DNA of 64,000 bases from Sambucus nigra (GCA_949130495.1 OX422207.1:836943573-837007572), one strand, 5' to 3'. Shown: positions 11,859 through 24,050, counted from the first letter of the stretch. Notes: generated by a model not told the origin, from the letters alone. Made by a program: numbers and translations.

Positions 11859-11905
11859 AGGTTCATCATGCCTTAAATCCTCATCCTCATGCACAACTAA
11901 TCTCC
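11776..11905. repeat. 130-bp near-perfect palindrome centred on (TA)n
   Basis: Two 65-base arms meet at 11840.5. The arms contain GAGATTAGTTGTGCATGAGG and its reverse complement, with one G/T mismatch pair (11807/11874), and the centre is a TA run (11825-11856). The right arm is integrase-region sequence of element B, homologous to 7126-7190 in A; the left arm is an inverted copy. It marks the A/B junction. Confidence 0.93.
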
Positions 11906-12134
11906 CATTAAAACGTAGATGTCCCTCCGAGTTGATTAAGCAAGACTCTGCACCCTCAGCTACTAATTGTCGTATCATGTCCTAGCATAAATGATCCTAT
12001 GCATGTTCTTTCATTACCCACATAACAATATAGGGAGTGATAGCTAACACTTCCATACACGCTTTGGAAATCTCATCATCATGTCGAAGATCACTCCACT
12101 TTGCTTTCTATACCTCTGCTAACTCTCCAGTAGG
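11870..12134 (-). pseudogene. Element B: integrase N-terminal remnant
   Basis: Homologous to 7126-7440 of element A (the region after RNase H leading to the integrase zinc-binding domain). It is cut off at the palindrome; the catalytic core and C-terminus of integrase are absent. Confidence 0.6.
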
Positions 12135-13400
12135 TCATCGGCTCAACACATTTGCTACCACATTATCCTTACCAATATGATACTGTATATCAAATCGATA
12201 GTCCTTCACGAAATCTATCCACCGCTTTTGCCTCATGTTCAGATCCTTTTGTGTGAAGAGATACTGAAGTGACTTATGGTTCATGAATAATGTAAATTTC
12301 TCCCCCAAAAGATAGTGCCTCCATATCCTCAAAGAAAAAACGACCGCTGCCAACTCAAGGTCATGAGTGAGGTAATTCTTATCGTAGGGGTTAAGATTTT
12401 GAGACGCATAAGATATATCCCTCTGCTCCTTCTCCAATACACCCACAAGTCCCTGTAATGATGCATAAATATAGACCCGGTACTCTTCCCAACTCCTAGG
12501 CAATATAAGTAGTGGAACTAACGTCAACTTATCCTTTAGCTCATCGAAGGCTAGTTGACAGTGATCACTCCACACAAACGGTATTCCCTTGCGATTAAGG
12601 TTCATCAACGGACCCGAAATATTTAAGAATACCTTAATGAAGAAGTGATAATACCTGACCAACCCCAAATAGTTGCGAATATCTATCGGTGTCACGAGCT
12701 GTCCCCACTCCGTCACTCCCCGATACCTTACTCGGATAAAATGCAATACCCCTGTCAATATGATGTGTCCAAGAAACTGTACCCCCCATAGACAAAATCC
12801 ACACTTCCCTAACTTGGCATACAACTAGTGCTCTCATAGTTTTTGTAGAATGATGCGGAAATTCTCAGCTTGCTCTTCCTCTAAACAAGAGTAGACCAGA
12901 ATATCATCTATGAACACGATCACAAACTGGTCTAAAAACTTCCTAAATACCTTGTTCATGAGATCCATGAACACTATTGGAGCATTGGTGAGCCCAAATG
13001 GCATCACCCTCAACTCGTATGACCTGTACCGCCATAACAAAGTGGTATTAGGCACATCCTCCTCTCAAATGCGCAACTAGTGATAATCCGATCTCAAGTA
13101 AATTTTTGAGAAGTACATCGCCCCTCTTAACTGATCAAACATTACCTCTTTCCTGAATAATGGATACTTATTCTATGTCATGACCTTGTTCATCTCCCTA
13201 TAATCCACACACAAACAAAGCAAACCATCCCTCTTCTTTATAAATAATATAGGTACACCCCATGACGATGTACTCCATCGAATGAAACCCTGACCCTAGA
13301 GTTGTTAAATCTACTCTCTTAACTCATGCATCTCTGAAGGGGTCATACGGTAAGGTACTCAAGTAATCAGTCTCGACCCCAGTGCTAAATCGATTACATA
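12135..13400 (-). pseudogene. Element B: reverse transcriptase and RNase H
   Basis: [14 protein letters not shown] and [12 protein letters not shown] (13170-13260), [20 protein letters not shown] and the intact catalytic box [13 protein letters not shown] (12834-13055). After a frame break come KCGFCLWGVQFLGHI and a 229-residue block (12135-12824) with the thumb and gypsy RNase H: ASQNLNPYDKNYLTHDLELA, VFSLRIWRHYLLGE, QYHIGKDNVVANVLSR. The first RNase H Asp (normally DAS) is Tyr in VYIYASLQGL. The TAG between the two blocks and further breaks upstream inactivate it. Best-preserved chromovirus domain here. Confidence 0.9.
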
Positions 13401-13589
13401 CTCGATCTCTCGATTAGGTGATAACCCTGGTATCTCCTAAAATATGTCCATAAAATCCCTCACGACAGCTATTGAGTCTAATGGAATGGCCATCTCCTTA
13501 AATGTCTCCTCCTCAATATAATATAAGTGTGTGTGCGAACCTCCCATTGGAAGAGGCACTGCCATAAGGAACATCTCCTATTTTGGAAT

Positions 13590-13990
13590 GGAAAACATAA
13601 TAGATCTCTCATAGCAATCTACTATTGCCCTATGCCCCGCCAACCAATCCATACCCAAAATCACATCGTAACCCTCCATATCTAGTAGTAGAAGGTATTT
13701 ATCTAAGCTCAGTCTCTAAATAAAGATATCGATTCTTCTATAAATTGAGTGTATTAGTGATCTATTACCCATCGGTGACTCTACACACATAAGGAGACTG
13801 CCGACGATATTTAATAAACTGGCATCTCTAACAAATCTTCTCTTAATAAACAAATATGATGCCGTAGTATAAAAAAGAATCCTACCTTTAAGACCATGAA
13901 TAGGAAATGTACCCTCTACTGCTAGCGGCGCCTGAGGTGCTGTTGGCAACGGTATATCCCTGACATTGTACACACGCCCATAGTGCATCT
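13590..13990 (-). pseudogene. Element B: retropepsin-like protease remnant
   Basis: Minus strand 13716-13988 reads VEGTFPIHGLKGRILFYTTA, then SYLFIKRRFVRDASLLN. The active-site FD(S/T)GA motif is FYTTA, so the catalytic Asp and Gly are both lost. The preceding MHYGRVYNVRDIPLP joins it to gag. Homologous to element A 8560-8960, which also lacks the Asp. Confidence 0.7.
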
Positions 13991-13999
13991 GTCCCTATT

Positions 14000-15230
14000 G
14001 CTACTGAGGGGATGGTGGTGCTGGTTCTTCATGGGGTAATGGAGCCTGATGTCCCCATTGGGAACCCTACTATGGGCCCAGCCTTACCATGGGAAATCTC
14101 TCCTATTGTGACCCTACTGGCCATAAATAAAGCACTGCCTTGGGAACTCTCTCTATCTCTGGCCCTACCATTGCTAGCCTTGCTATTGGCCCTGATGGCC
14201 TTATCCCTAGTTCCCTTAGCCATGATGGCCATGTCCCTAGTTCCTTTAGCCTTGATGGCCCTAAGGGAACTGGTGCTGATTTGGGCCCTATTGACCCTGT
14301 CTGTAACCATGCCCCTCAGGTCGGTACCTTCCGTGCCTGAATCTCTTGGCATTATTCCCCTATCGAGAATTCTACCACTGTTGATTTCCTATCTTCTTTT
14401 GGGGTGCTCCGCTGGCACCACCCCCATTTTCCTCGCCCTGCTGGCTAGGCTCCACACCTCTCTTTCCCCTTTCGTGTGGAAGCGATGATCCTGATAGTGT
14501 ACAAGAGAGACATTAATGACATTCGTATATGTCACCAATGCGGGGCTACCTATCAAGTGCTGCCTGGTTTTCAAAGACAAACCTTTCATGAACTTTATTT
14601 TCTTTCAATGCTCATTGCTCACCTCATCTTGCACAAAGTTAGTTAGACGGGTGAACTCCTCCTCGTACTCAGCTATCGAGCGATCACCCTATGTCACTTC
14701 CACATCTATGACTCAATTGTAGGCAAAAAGTATTTGCAGTCGAACCGCACCCAGAACTCGATAATGGTCATCATATCTCTCTCCTCAGTAGTGGTCACTG
14801 ACTCACACCACTCTAAGGCCACTCCATCCAGTCTGAAACTAGCCAACATCTGTTTCTGTGTCTCAGTACACTCCATCATGCGTAGATGGCGCTGAATATT
14901 TTTATTCCACTCACATGCTAAAACACACTAGTACTGCCCTGAAACTCGGGCAGGTGGCCCTTCTGGAAGGTCTTTCTGACTCTCTTCCATGTAGATGGCT
15001 CTGGCTAGGCCTAGATCATGAATGCCACTGGTAGCGATGCTTGGGGCTGGGGGAAGTGAACTGCCATGGATATCATATTTGCATTGACCTCCTGGACCAC
15101 TATATCTGCCACCTGTGTAGCCAAGATCATCTCCGATGGTGGTTATGGTGGAGTTACCCGTGGCTCATGGTGAGCCTCTCTTACCTCATCATTGGCCTCT
15201 GCCCTAGCCTATCCCTTTCTCCTCGGTGGC
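14000..15230 (-). pseudogene. Element B: gag remnant
   Basis: Homologous throughout to element A gag. The knuckle near 14100-14150 reads CFIYGQ-stop-GHNRRDF: the second Cys is Tyr, a TAG follows, and the last Cys is Phe as in A. A short tandem repeat encodes RDMAIMAKGT-like units (14190-14270; Met/Ala/Lys on the minus strand). The start is expected near 15230, just before the leader and the primer site at 15412. Confidence 0.65.
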
Positions 15231-15411
15231 ATCTGAAAGCAAATCGAATTATTTGCATTCACAGTCAATAAAAAAATTTAACAGCAGAAGCACAATATCT
15301 GAAAGACGTGAGGATAAAAGCAACATTCCTAATAATAGGGCTCTATAATAAAAGAACACTCTACTGAAATCATAGTAAGCCATACAAATCCTATGGACAC
15401 TAGAACCTGAT

Positions 15412-15423
15412 GCTTTGATACCA
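15412..15423 (-). promoter_or_regulatory. Primer-binding site of element B (tRNA-Met type)
   Basis: The minus strand reads TGGTATCAAAGC, one base off the element A site, four bases after the LTR end. The LTR terminal CA has become GA (plus TC at 15428). Confidence 0.85.
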
Positions 15424-16421
15424 TCTATCACACCCCAACTAATTAAATACCGGGTGAACGGGCCTTTATTAAATTTAATAGAATTTACAAATTGGTTCAT
15501 TCTTAGCATCACTGTTGAAAACCAAATTAATTACTAATCATCTATTAGTTAATTAAGCCGGTGCCAAATTTGATCTTGAATTAACGAAGAAAATAATATT
15601 ATGTAGAAAATTGAATTAAAACATTCACACAATACTAAAGTCCAAACCATCTAGAGTAAATTAATAAATAAAGTATTACTGAATAAACCATCGGCTAAAA
15701 TCTCAAACCAGATAATAAATCCAACTAATAAAGAAATCCAAATACAAGTCTGACACTGAAATACTGAATGAATAAAGTCTCAAATGGTCCAACATGCCGA
15801 GATTGAAAATAATGAAACACTGCTGAGAGGTCCTACACTAGGAATGAAGGAAATGATATTTCTAATCAAAACCCTATGCGAGAACCTCCGTGATAGCATA
15901 TAGCATAGGTATGTTAATGTATATCATCTATCATATAATAGGTATACACACAACCTATATATATATATATATATACAGTAGGTATTCACATAACCTAATT
16001 ATCATCATTCATACATAGTATATATAACTCTAATACTCACCGTACATTTAATTTAAAATTATTCTCACTATCACATTTAATGGAGTATTAATCTGTACTC
16101 TAAGGGCCCCTAGTTACCCCTTATTTTATTTGAGTAGGTAAGTCTTCCTTACCCTACTGGTCAATGCCATAAGCTCACTCACGCCTTCCGAAATTACATT
16201 CTCATTCTCTCGAATGAATTACATTATCATTTAATCCCGTTTAATAATCGTCTTAATTCTCTTAATAAGACTTAATCCATTAACTCTGTCATGGCCTACT
16301 GCAATATAATAAATCCCTCATTATATCCTAATAATGTCCCAAACGTTTTCCCGACAACAATTTAGGAGTTCTAGGCTTAAAAGTTAAATTTTCATGTTTT
16401 CGGGGAAATTGAATCGATTCT

Positions 16422-16485
16422 CCAGGAGGCCGAATTGATTCGTTGTTCGAATCGATTCACCTCTGGGCCGAATCGATTCGATTTT
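16422..16485. repeat. Cluster of palindromic GAATCGATTC words in LTR
   Basis: Four spaced copies or near copies of (G)AATCGATTC / AATTGATTC within 64 bases, each about 15-25 apart, separated by CTCCAGGAGGCC- and CTCTGGGCC-like spacers. Confidence 0.85.
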
Positions 16486-17133
16486 CTACAGATTCATCTT
16501 CTTCCTTGCGCAAGTTCATTTTTGATCACTAACACCCACATAACTTACATATTTCTTCACCAAACTCGAAACCAGTTGTCCCTAACCATTTCTACTTGCA
16601 TTAGGAAGACTTCTAACGTAAACAAAACATCAAAACCTTATAATTTTCATTCAAGAAGGGATTTAAAGATGTAATCCTCAAAACCCTAGGTTTTTATGTT
16701 CTTCCATGATTATTCATCAAAACTCAGATTTAATTCGGTGAGATTATCATATAACATCTGATTTCTAATCCTCTACAGATATTAAATCATTCTACATGAA
16801 ATTCCTACCCATAACATGTATTAAAATCATTATTTTCTTCCAAGAACATCAATTTAATCAACTATTTTGAAACCCTATAACATGGGTATTATAACCTCAA
16901 AAGGATTGCAAATAAACACTTGCCTTTGATCAGTAGGGTCTGATTTCATGGTTGGGATGATGGATTGATGATCTCCTCTTCCAATCCTCACTCCAAACTT
17001 GGTTGTGGTGCAAGAACACACTTCGATTCTTCAACAACTCTTTCGAAAGCTCCAAGAATGGTCTCTCCTTCCTCTCCAAGGACTTATCTTTATTCTTGGT
17101 GTTTCTAATTCTATCCCCTTCTATCTAACATCT

Positions 17134-17140
17134 TATATAA
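17134..17140 (-). promoter_or_regulatory. TATA-like box of LTR B
   Basis: TATATAA on the minus strand within the LTR, about 430 bases from its start. A comparable TATATAAGAC stands at the equivalent place in the solo LTR near 57381. Confidence 0.4.
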
Positions 17141-17568
17141 GGCTACAAATTTCGTAGGTCTCTTTACCCTAATTTACAAATGACCAAAATGCCCCCATAG
17201 GGTGTCGATTTAGTCCCAAAATGCCTTGAAATCAAAATAACACCCTCGGGTATACTATTCCCACTATTTCAACCCTTTTGGAATCATCTGTACCTCGAAA
17301 TCATCATCCGAGTCACTCTACGTAAATGTCCCATCTCGACCTCAAATTAGTCTACACACGACTCTTGATTAAGATAAATCCAAATAAGCCAATATCACTC
17401 GCTATGACGTAAATTTCTAATTATCAATTATTTACTTTTCACTTAGTAAATTTAATTCATAGTATTAATCCTTATATCACTCTTGATTATCTCTCGCGTA
17501 ATTTAAATTAAAGCTAATTAATTATCGAATTAATTAAATTCAAATACATAAAATTACGGGGCATTACA

Positions 17569-19485
17569 GTGGACCCGTTGAAGGACTTCTACAATACCCC
17601 CATAACATCCTTCATATGTGGGCATTTCATCACCTTCATCTCCAAATCAAGAGGTATGTTTTCCAACACTTTGAAATTTTTTGGAAGAAAACGTTTCCTT
17701 AGTGACGTATAGTTTCTAATACTTGTGAAACTTTACTTTTCCTTTGTAGCAGCATCAATCAGATAGACCTTATCCCCCTGTGATCCCCTTAGTGGGAGGA
17801 TAGTTTGGAATTTATGGGACCATCGCACCTCCTCCCCATTATCCCATGACCGAGCTTACAAACTCTCGATGTTGTGCCTCTCATCGTGCAGACGAGGCTA
17901 CCAGGAAAGCTGTTGCATCTGATGAAACTGTTGGAGCCTCCCCGCAGGCATAGGAGACTTCTTTGGCTTTTTCTGAGGCATCCCCCTTATAAGTGCTTCC
18001 TTTGGATGTTGCTCTGTCCTCTTCAATCCATCCAGAGGTAAAAACTTGTTTACTCTTTCAACTAGATTTCCAACTTAACTTATTGACTACTAAGTGTTTT
18101 GTTATATTTGAAGTCATCATTTTGTCCCTTTCCACAACCCTTGATGGATCCTTGTTTCATTTCCCTTGGGCAAGGTTTGTCACTGGATTTGAACTTTGCT
18201 CTACAATTACTGAGGTAAGACCATTCTTGTGAATCTGGCCTATTTTATGTGGTTTTTCTTTTATCTAATACTTTGGAATTATTTTCACCTTTCTCTGGGT
18301 GTTTCTCCCGCTTCCCATCCGGAGGTGCAATGGGGTCCCGAAGCTATAATTGGTTCATCTTCTCACCTACAGGTTACTTCGACTTTTATGGTGGTTGCTA
18401 CAATTGGAGTTCAAGAGTCTTTAGTGGAACCTTCCCCCATCTTGGAACTTGTGCCTTTTTGCGGGGAAGCTTCTTCGCAAAGGACTAATGTTCCTCTGCC
18501 TGAAGGCTCCGCTCCACTTGCTATTCCTACAACTGAGGTAACTTTTTCCTTTTCATTATGTTACATAGGTGCTTATCATTATGCGAGTTAAAATGTAAAA
18601 TAAGAAGGAAAAATATAACTCTTTAAAAATGAAAACCCCTTGTTAAGATTTTTATAGAAACTCAAACCAATGAATTGAGTTAATAATGAAAACCACTTGT
18701 TGAGATTTTTCGCAAAGTCACACCAACGAGGTGACTTAACAATGTGATTTTTTTGTAAACTCATACCTATGAGGTGACTTAACAATGAAAACACACTTGT
18801 TAAGATTTTTTGCAAACTCAAACGTATAAGATGACTTAACAATAAAAACACATTTGTTAAGATTTTTTGCAAACTCACACCTATAAGGTGAATTAACAAT
18901 GAAAACACACTTGTTTATATTTTTTGCAAACTCATTCTTCTTTACCACATTTTATGTCCCGAGGGAGCCCACACTGGTCGAAGGGTAAACTCAGCATGGT
19001 CCTTTGCCTGTTGTCTAACCATATTGGTAAGCAACCTCTTCAGATGAGTCAAGTTACAACGATCATGGTTCAACCACTGACCTTCAAGTTAACATTGAAT
19101 TTGGTTATAAGGTTCCTATAACTGATATGGATCCTCATGAATTATACCTCATGGTCCTTCGACAGGCTCCCTAATTATCTTAATGCCACCGATATATTAT
19201 CAAACAACTGGCCACCCATTAGTCACAAACTTTTACCCCTGACTTCATTCGACCAAAAATAGTGTTGATGGGTCTCAGACTTTTTGGAATGGGTAGTATT
19301 ATCACTGATATCGTTAAAACCCAAATTGTGGATTTCTCAAGGCCCCTCATAAATCAATAATTGGGTAGTTTGAGGGAACTAGCAAAATATGGTCTCAATA
19401 TTTATTGGCTGATCAAGCATTTAATGTTACTGAAGGATGCTAAATTGTAGAGTTAGAGGGAACTATACCGAAAAATTATTGAGGC
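17569..19485 (+). pseudogene. Element C: tail of antisense PMD-type gene
   Basis: Plus-strand small exons with good splice signals resemble the 3' half of the element D PMD gene: donor GTATGT after AAATCAAGAG (17651), donors after CCAGAG (18039), TACTGAG (18212) and CAACTGAG (18537). Exons are Ser/Thr/Pro-rich (for example VEPSPILELVPFCGEASSQ at 18420-18480). The last part, 19230-19440, encodes PKIVLMGLRLFGMG and LGSLRELAKYGLNIYWLIKH, which aligns with 43380-43600 in element D (LQIDSLMAFNLKSLANH; LLLDILCDLQQFYYFGLDWL). Stops are present, and the PMD itself and N-terminus are missing. It ends tail-to-tail with integrase at 19485, the same layout as D. Confidence 0.6.
18630..18945. repeat. 57-bp minisatellite within the PMD-tail region
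   Basis: Units built around ACTTAACAATGAAAACACAC and a TTTTTTGCAAACTCA segment. Spacing of AACAAT is 43, 57 and 57 bases (18738, 18781, 18838, 18895). Older, more diverged units lie to the left. Length 57 keeps frames open on both strands, so translations there are artefacts. Confidence 0.85.
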
Positions 19486-20540
19486 CCATCCTTGAGATTG
19501 AGCAGTAAACTGAATTGTGAGCCTCCTTCATAATGAAAGGTCCCTCCCAATTCGCAGCAAATTTAGGCAATTGGAGCCCTTGAATGTGCTTTATAGCTGC
19601 CTTCAGAGATAAATCTCCTTCCATGAACTTCCTTCGCGTCAAGAAGTTGTCATGTGACCTAGAGAGTTATTTTGTGTATATTTAGAAGTTCTAGATTGTG
19701 TTATCCCTAGGCTCATCAATATCTTTCAACTAAACATGTCTACTCTGAGGAATCATGCTGCTTCACAAGGCATATCGGGCCGAGGAAACTTCCAGCTCAA
19801 CTGGAAAAATTTCTTCATCTCCAAAGATAAGTGATAACGGTGTATACCCTATTGGATTCCTCTTGGTTATTAGATAGTCCCACAGAACTCCTGTAATCTT
19901 ATCATCCGATGATCCTGGCAAGTCTTCAATTATTTTGGCCAAAATATTAACCAAGGTCTTATTAGTTTCTTCGTCCTAGCCATTACCTTTGGGGTATGCC
20001 ATAGTTGAGGTTAGATGAATAATGGAGTATTTGTTTGTGAGAATCATTACTTCTTTGTTAACAAATGGGGTTCTATCATCGGATAGGATAACTTTTGGAA
20101 TCCCAAATCGACATTTTATGTACTCCCTAATAAAGGCCACCACACCTACTGTTTCTCCCTATAGTGGTATTGTCTCAACCCACTTTGTAAAGCACTCCAT
20201 TGCCACTAATATCCAGATCTTTCCTCTTGAATAAGGATGGATTTACCCTACCAAGTCAAATGACTAAGTATGGAACGAGTATGGAGTAGACAAAGAGTGA
20301 TGGTCCACAGACAGGGCATGGATTATATTTCTATGTAGTTGGCATTCCTTACACTTTTAAACAAACTCAAAAGAAACTTTATCTATGGTTGGCCAATAAT
20401 AACCAAAGGTTATTAGTTAGTCATATAGCTTTTTCCCTCCAATGTGAGCTCGATCGTGAGCTTGTTTAAAAAATTATGTTACTTCCTCCTTTGTGATGCA
20501 TCATAAAAGTCTATTGAAGAATCCTATGTGATATAACTGC
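19485..20540 (-). pseudogene. Element C: Tat-type integrase remnant
   Basis: The C-terminal motif KFAANWEGPFIMKEAHNSVY (19485-19580) corresponds to KFKPNWEGPFVV in D. Minus 19763-19954 has LAKIIEDLPGSSDDKITGVL and FGDEEIFPVELEVSSARYAL, matching D 44973-45446. The core continues to about 20300 with a zinc-binding region near 20400. Frameshifts and stops are frequent; more decayed than D. Confidence 0.75.
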
Positions 20541-22760
20541 TCCTCTTGAATGTAAAATCATGGGGACCTCCTTCTCATGCCCATGGAATCAATTTTCTCC
20601 ATAGGAACAACTCCATCTTTAATAAAATTAATGTAAGGTTATTTCTAATCTCCTTGAGCCTCAATGAAGTGACATTCAACTGGTTGAAAGAAAAGTTTAT
20701 ATTTATCACACTCTCGTTGTGCCTATGCTGCAGCTTGCATTATGTATTCTTCTATATAGAGGGATTCCAATTGTATGGAAGTGCCATTCATACATCTTCT
20801 TTACCCTACATTGTGCTTCCTATAGACAAATTCATCTTGATAAGCATCCCCCAATGCTCCTATAGTATTGGCTTCCTTGGCTTGTGGTGTGTTATTCCAA
20901 CTCTCTCGGCTCCATCTTTCTTGCTCTAGACTCCATATACTTCCTGATCTCAACTCTCCAATCTAGGTCATCTTCTATCGGTAAGATCACATGTACAACC
21001 GAGTGAGTTATCCATTGTTGAATCACTATAGTAGTTGTATTGATGCTCAAGTCTACCTTCTGGGCAATGGTGGCATATGCATCAGCATGTCTATTCATAA
21101 TTCTAGGATGCCTCTTTATTTTGACCTGATAGAACTAGTTGATCAACCTTTGGATGATGGTTCTGTAGGGCACTAGGCTAAGATGATTCAACGCGTATCA
21201 TCTGCTCACTTATTTAACCACCAAGTTCAAATCACCTTTGATATAGAGTGAATGGATGCCTCTTCGAAAAGCTTATAGCAATCCCAGTACTAATTCCTCA
21301 CAAACAACTTCGTTATTGGAAGAAGGGAAATCTAACTTGTAGGAAAAGTAAAATTCTTCCTTCCTCTTTGAAAGAGTAACCCCTACTCCACCATTTCGTT
21401 GCATTGATGAACCATCGAACTCCATAGTCCATTCTTCCAACTTTGTGTCCAAAAGATTTCCTTATCAATAACCTCCCAGAATTATCTCTCGATGTGTCCC
21501 AAATACCCCAGATGGAAAGATTGCAAATAAGTCTGCATATGCTTACCTTTTGACTGCGCGAGGAACCACACATTTCAGATCATACTCTAAGAGAATGAGG
21601 AACCACCTAGCTTCCCTTCCAATTAATATTGTTCTTGCCAACAAAAACTTGATAGGATTGCATCTTGTTACAATGCAAATTATAAAAGACAACATATAAT
21701 GCCTAAGCTTTTGGGCTACAAGCACTAAGGTTAAATAATGCCTTTCTATGCCAGTGTATCTTACTTCAGGCTCATGTATGGTTCGACTTAAATAGTATAC
21801 TGACCTTTCTTACCCATCAATCTCCTGTGCAAAAAGAGCCCCGATGGACTTGGTAGTGGAGGTGAGATATAGCTGCAATAGTATTTCTTCCCAAGGAGGG
21901 ATCATCGTTTGTGGATAAGTGATAGATTTGTTTATCTTATTGAGGGCTTCTTCATGAGGTTCATCCTATTTGAACTTTATTCCATTTTGAAGTAGATCCA
22001 TCAATTGATGAGTTATCTCGGCCAATCCTAGTACAAACCTCCTCAGATAGGAGACTTTATCGAGGCAAATCTTGAGCTCCTTTGTAGTTCTTGGGCATGG
22101 CATCTCTAGAATCGCCCTTTATTTGTCCTGGTACATTTATACCCCTTTCATATCCACCACAAAACCCAATAAATTTCCACTTGTCACTCCAAATTCACAA
22201 TCTAACTGGTTCATCCTCAACTTGTACTTCTTGCATCTATTCAACACCTTCCGCAAATCATCCACAAGGGACTCCTCTTTTTTGACTTGATGACTATATC
22301 ATCCACGCAAAATTCTAATATATGATTAAAAAAGTCAGTGAAGATTTCCATAATGATTATTTGATATGTTGCTCAAGTGTTATTTAATGCAAAAAGCATC
22401 ACATTATACATAAAATTTCCCAAATGAGTCATATACGTTGCCTTCTCGCATCAGTTGGATCTATCTTAATTTAATTATAGCCTACATACCTATCCATAAA
22501 GTTGTACATTTCATACCCAGCAGTTTCATCGATCAAGTTGTTAATGGAGGGTATAGGGAACTCATTTTTTCTGCAATCTTTGTTCAAATCTCTAAAGTCT
22601 ACACATATATGTATTTGGTTCTTATCTTTCTTACTAACTAGGACTATATTGGACAACTTGATGGAGTGTTGGATTGGATTGAATAACCCCCACTATTAAT
22701 AATTGTTAAATCTCCTCCTTAATCTTTAGATCTAGCTCTGGCTTGTAAGTCCTTATGGCT
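20541..22760 (-). pseudogene. Element C: Tat-type RT with two RNase H domains
   Basis: RT: SKKDKNQIHICVDFRDLNKD and FPIPSINNLIDETAGYEMYN (22471-22656), then the thumb in broken frames. Gypsy RNase H: VAQKLRHYMLSFIICIVTRC and RWFLILLEYDLKCVVPRAVK (21543-21725). The second, archaeal-type RNase H lies at about 20990-21430 and its end MNRHADAYATIAQKVDLS (20892-21098) keeps the final Asp motif region. Domain order matches element D and defines the Tat clade. Confidence 0.78.
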
Positions 22761-23699
22761 TGCTTCACCGGTATAGCTGAAGGCATAACGTTCATCTTAT
22801 GGAAACTCACGTCATCATCCAATCCCCCCATCTCTGTGTACTTCCACATAAATATGTCTCCGTGCTCTCAAATTATATCAACCAAGGCCTCTATTTTGTC
22901 CACGCTGAGGTCCTTAGATCTTTTCCTTATTCGGCCAGATCAAGCTGCTCCAACTCTTGCACTTGTGTCTTTGGGTGATCGGTTATGCACTCGGACTCAT
23001 CTTCTAAATCCTCCACAAACTCATGTGTGTTGGAGTTGTCAATGACCATGCATTTCCCCTGATTATCCACTAAAAAGCATCATATTCTGGGTCAGCCTCC
23101 TCACTATTTTCTTTAATAACTTCTTTGGCTGCCCGCTCACACCTTCAAAGGCCATAAACTAACTTTCCATCCTCTAACCGCACCTTTTTGTAATGACGGT
23201 TAACTGATGCAAATGCCTCCCATTTCGTTTCCAGCAAAGCTTCTTCTAACTCGCTTCCTGAGAATATTCTCAATGGGCTCTGTTATTTGACCTCATGCTC
23301 TATGGGATCAATTCTTAACGTCATTCTATCTCTCAACTGTTTAGAGATAGTTTGTGGTTTTAGGCTTGCATTATAAGCTTCCTTCATTCTTCCACTTCTA
23401 CTTTCTCCTTTATCACTATGACTAACCACTAGCCCCACCCTTTCTCTAATAGTGGTAACTCTTACACCCTCCACATGCCCCGTCAATACACATGCAGCCT
23501 CTACCAACTCTATGCAGAATGCAGCCTCTACCAAATGGGCTTGTTGGTGAGTAAATGGCTTCTTAGTTTCTCGTATAACAACTTATGTTCCTTTTATGTT
23601 TGCCTTAGTGCATTGGTGGTACGTTGATGGGACTAAGCCGTGATTGTGAATTCACGCCATTTCTATCAAAATATGGTAGTAAGTAGCACTCTCAATAAT

Positions 23700-24050
23700 G
23701 GGACGTGAGATTTCCCATTATAATCCCCGCATTCACATATCCAATTGACTTTTAAGACTAGTTATCATAACTAGAAATAACCAAAGGACTTGGTATCAAC
23801 CTAGCCTCAAGGATATTAGAAGCACATAACGAGCTAATAGGCATAATGTTAATTGATGCTCCTTCATCCATCAAAGCTCTCGTAAAGCTTAATCCACTGA
23901 CACTGGTCGTTACATACAATGGTTTATTGTGAGGGAACCTCATAGCTCTATCAACATCGAAGAAAGTTACCTCATACATGAACTTTCTTATCATCCTAGA
24001 CATTGGTTCTTCCATCTCAATAAGGGAGTTGCGTTCTTCCGAGCAATATC
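23700..24050 (-). pseudogene. Element C: retropepsin-like protease remnant
   Basis: Minus 23758-24015: MIRKFMYEVTFFDVDRAMRF, then PLYVTTSVSGLSFTRALMDE-GASINIMPIS. The active site aligns with LVDGGASVN-type Tat proteases; the catalytic Asp is kept and the following Gly is Glu. It ends at YDN followed by a stop. Confidence 0.75.

Larger units (their letters stand above)
15428..17568 (-). mobile_element. 5' LTR of element B, full length with internal deletion
   Basis: It runs from TGTAATGCCCCG on the minus strand at 17568 to GGGGTGTGA at 15428, 2141 bp. It shares 15428-15965 with LTR A and 16010-16150 with 5735-5860. It lacks about 830 bp present in A. It contains a TA run (15955-15976), the GAATCGATTC cluster (16422-16485) and a TATA-like box (17134-17140). 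The flank right of 17568 is GTGGA; no matching duplication at 4907-4911. Confidence 0.8.

Noticed and set aside
11776..11905. Intrinsic terminator, miRNA precursor or MITE
   Set aside because: The arms are integrase-derived and sit at a rearrangement junction; no terminal repeats or target duplication.
18588..18948. Leu/Lys-rich repeated minus-strand frame
   Set aside because: 57-bp repeat artefact.
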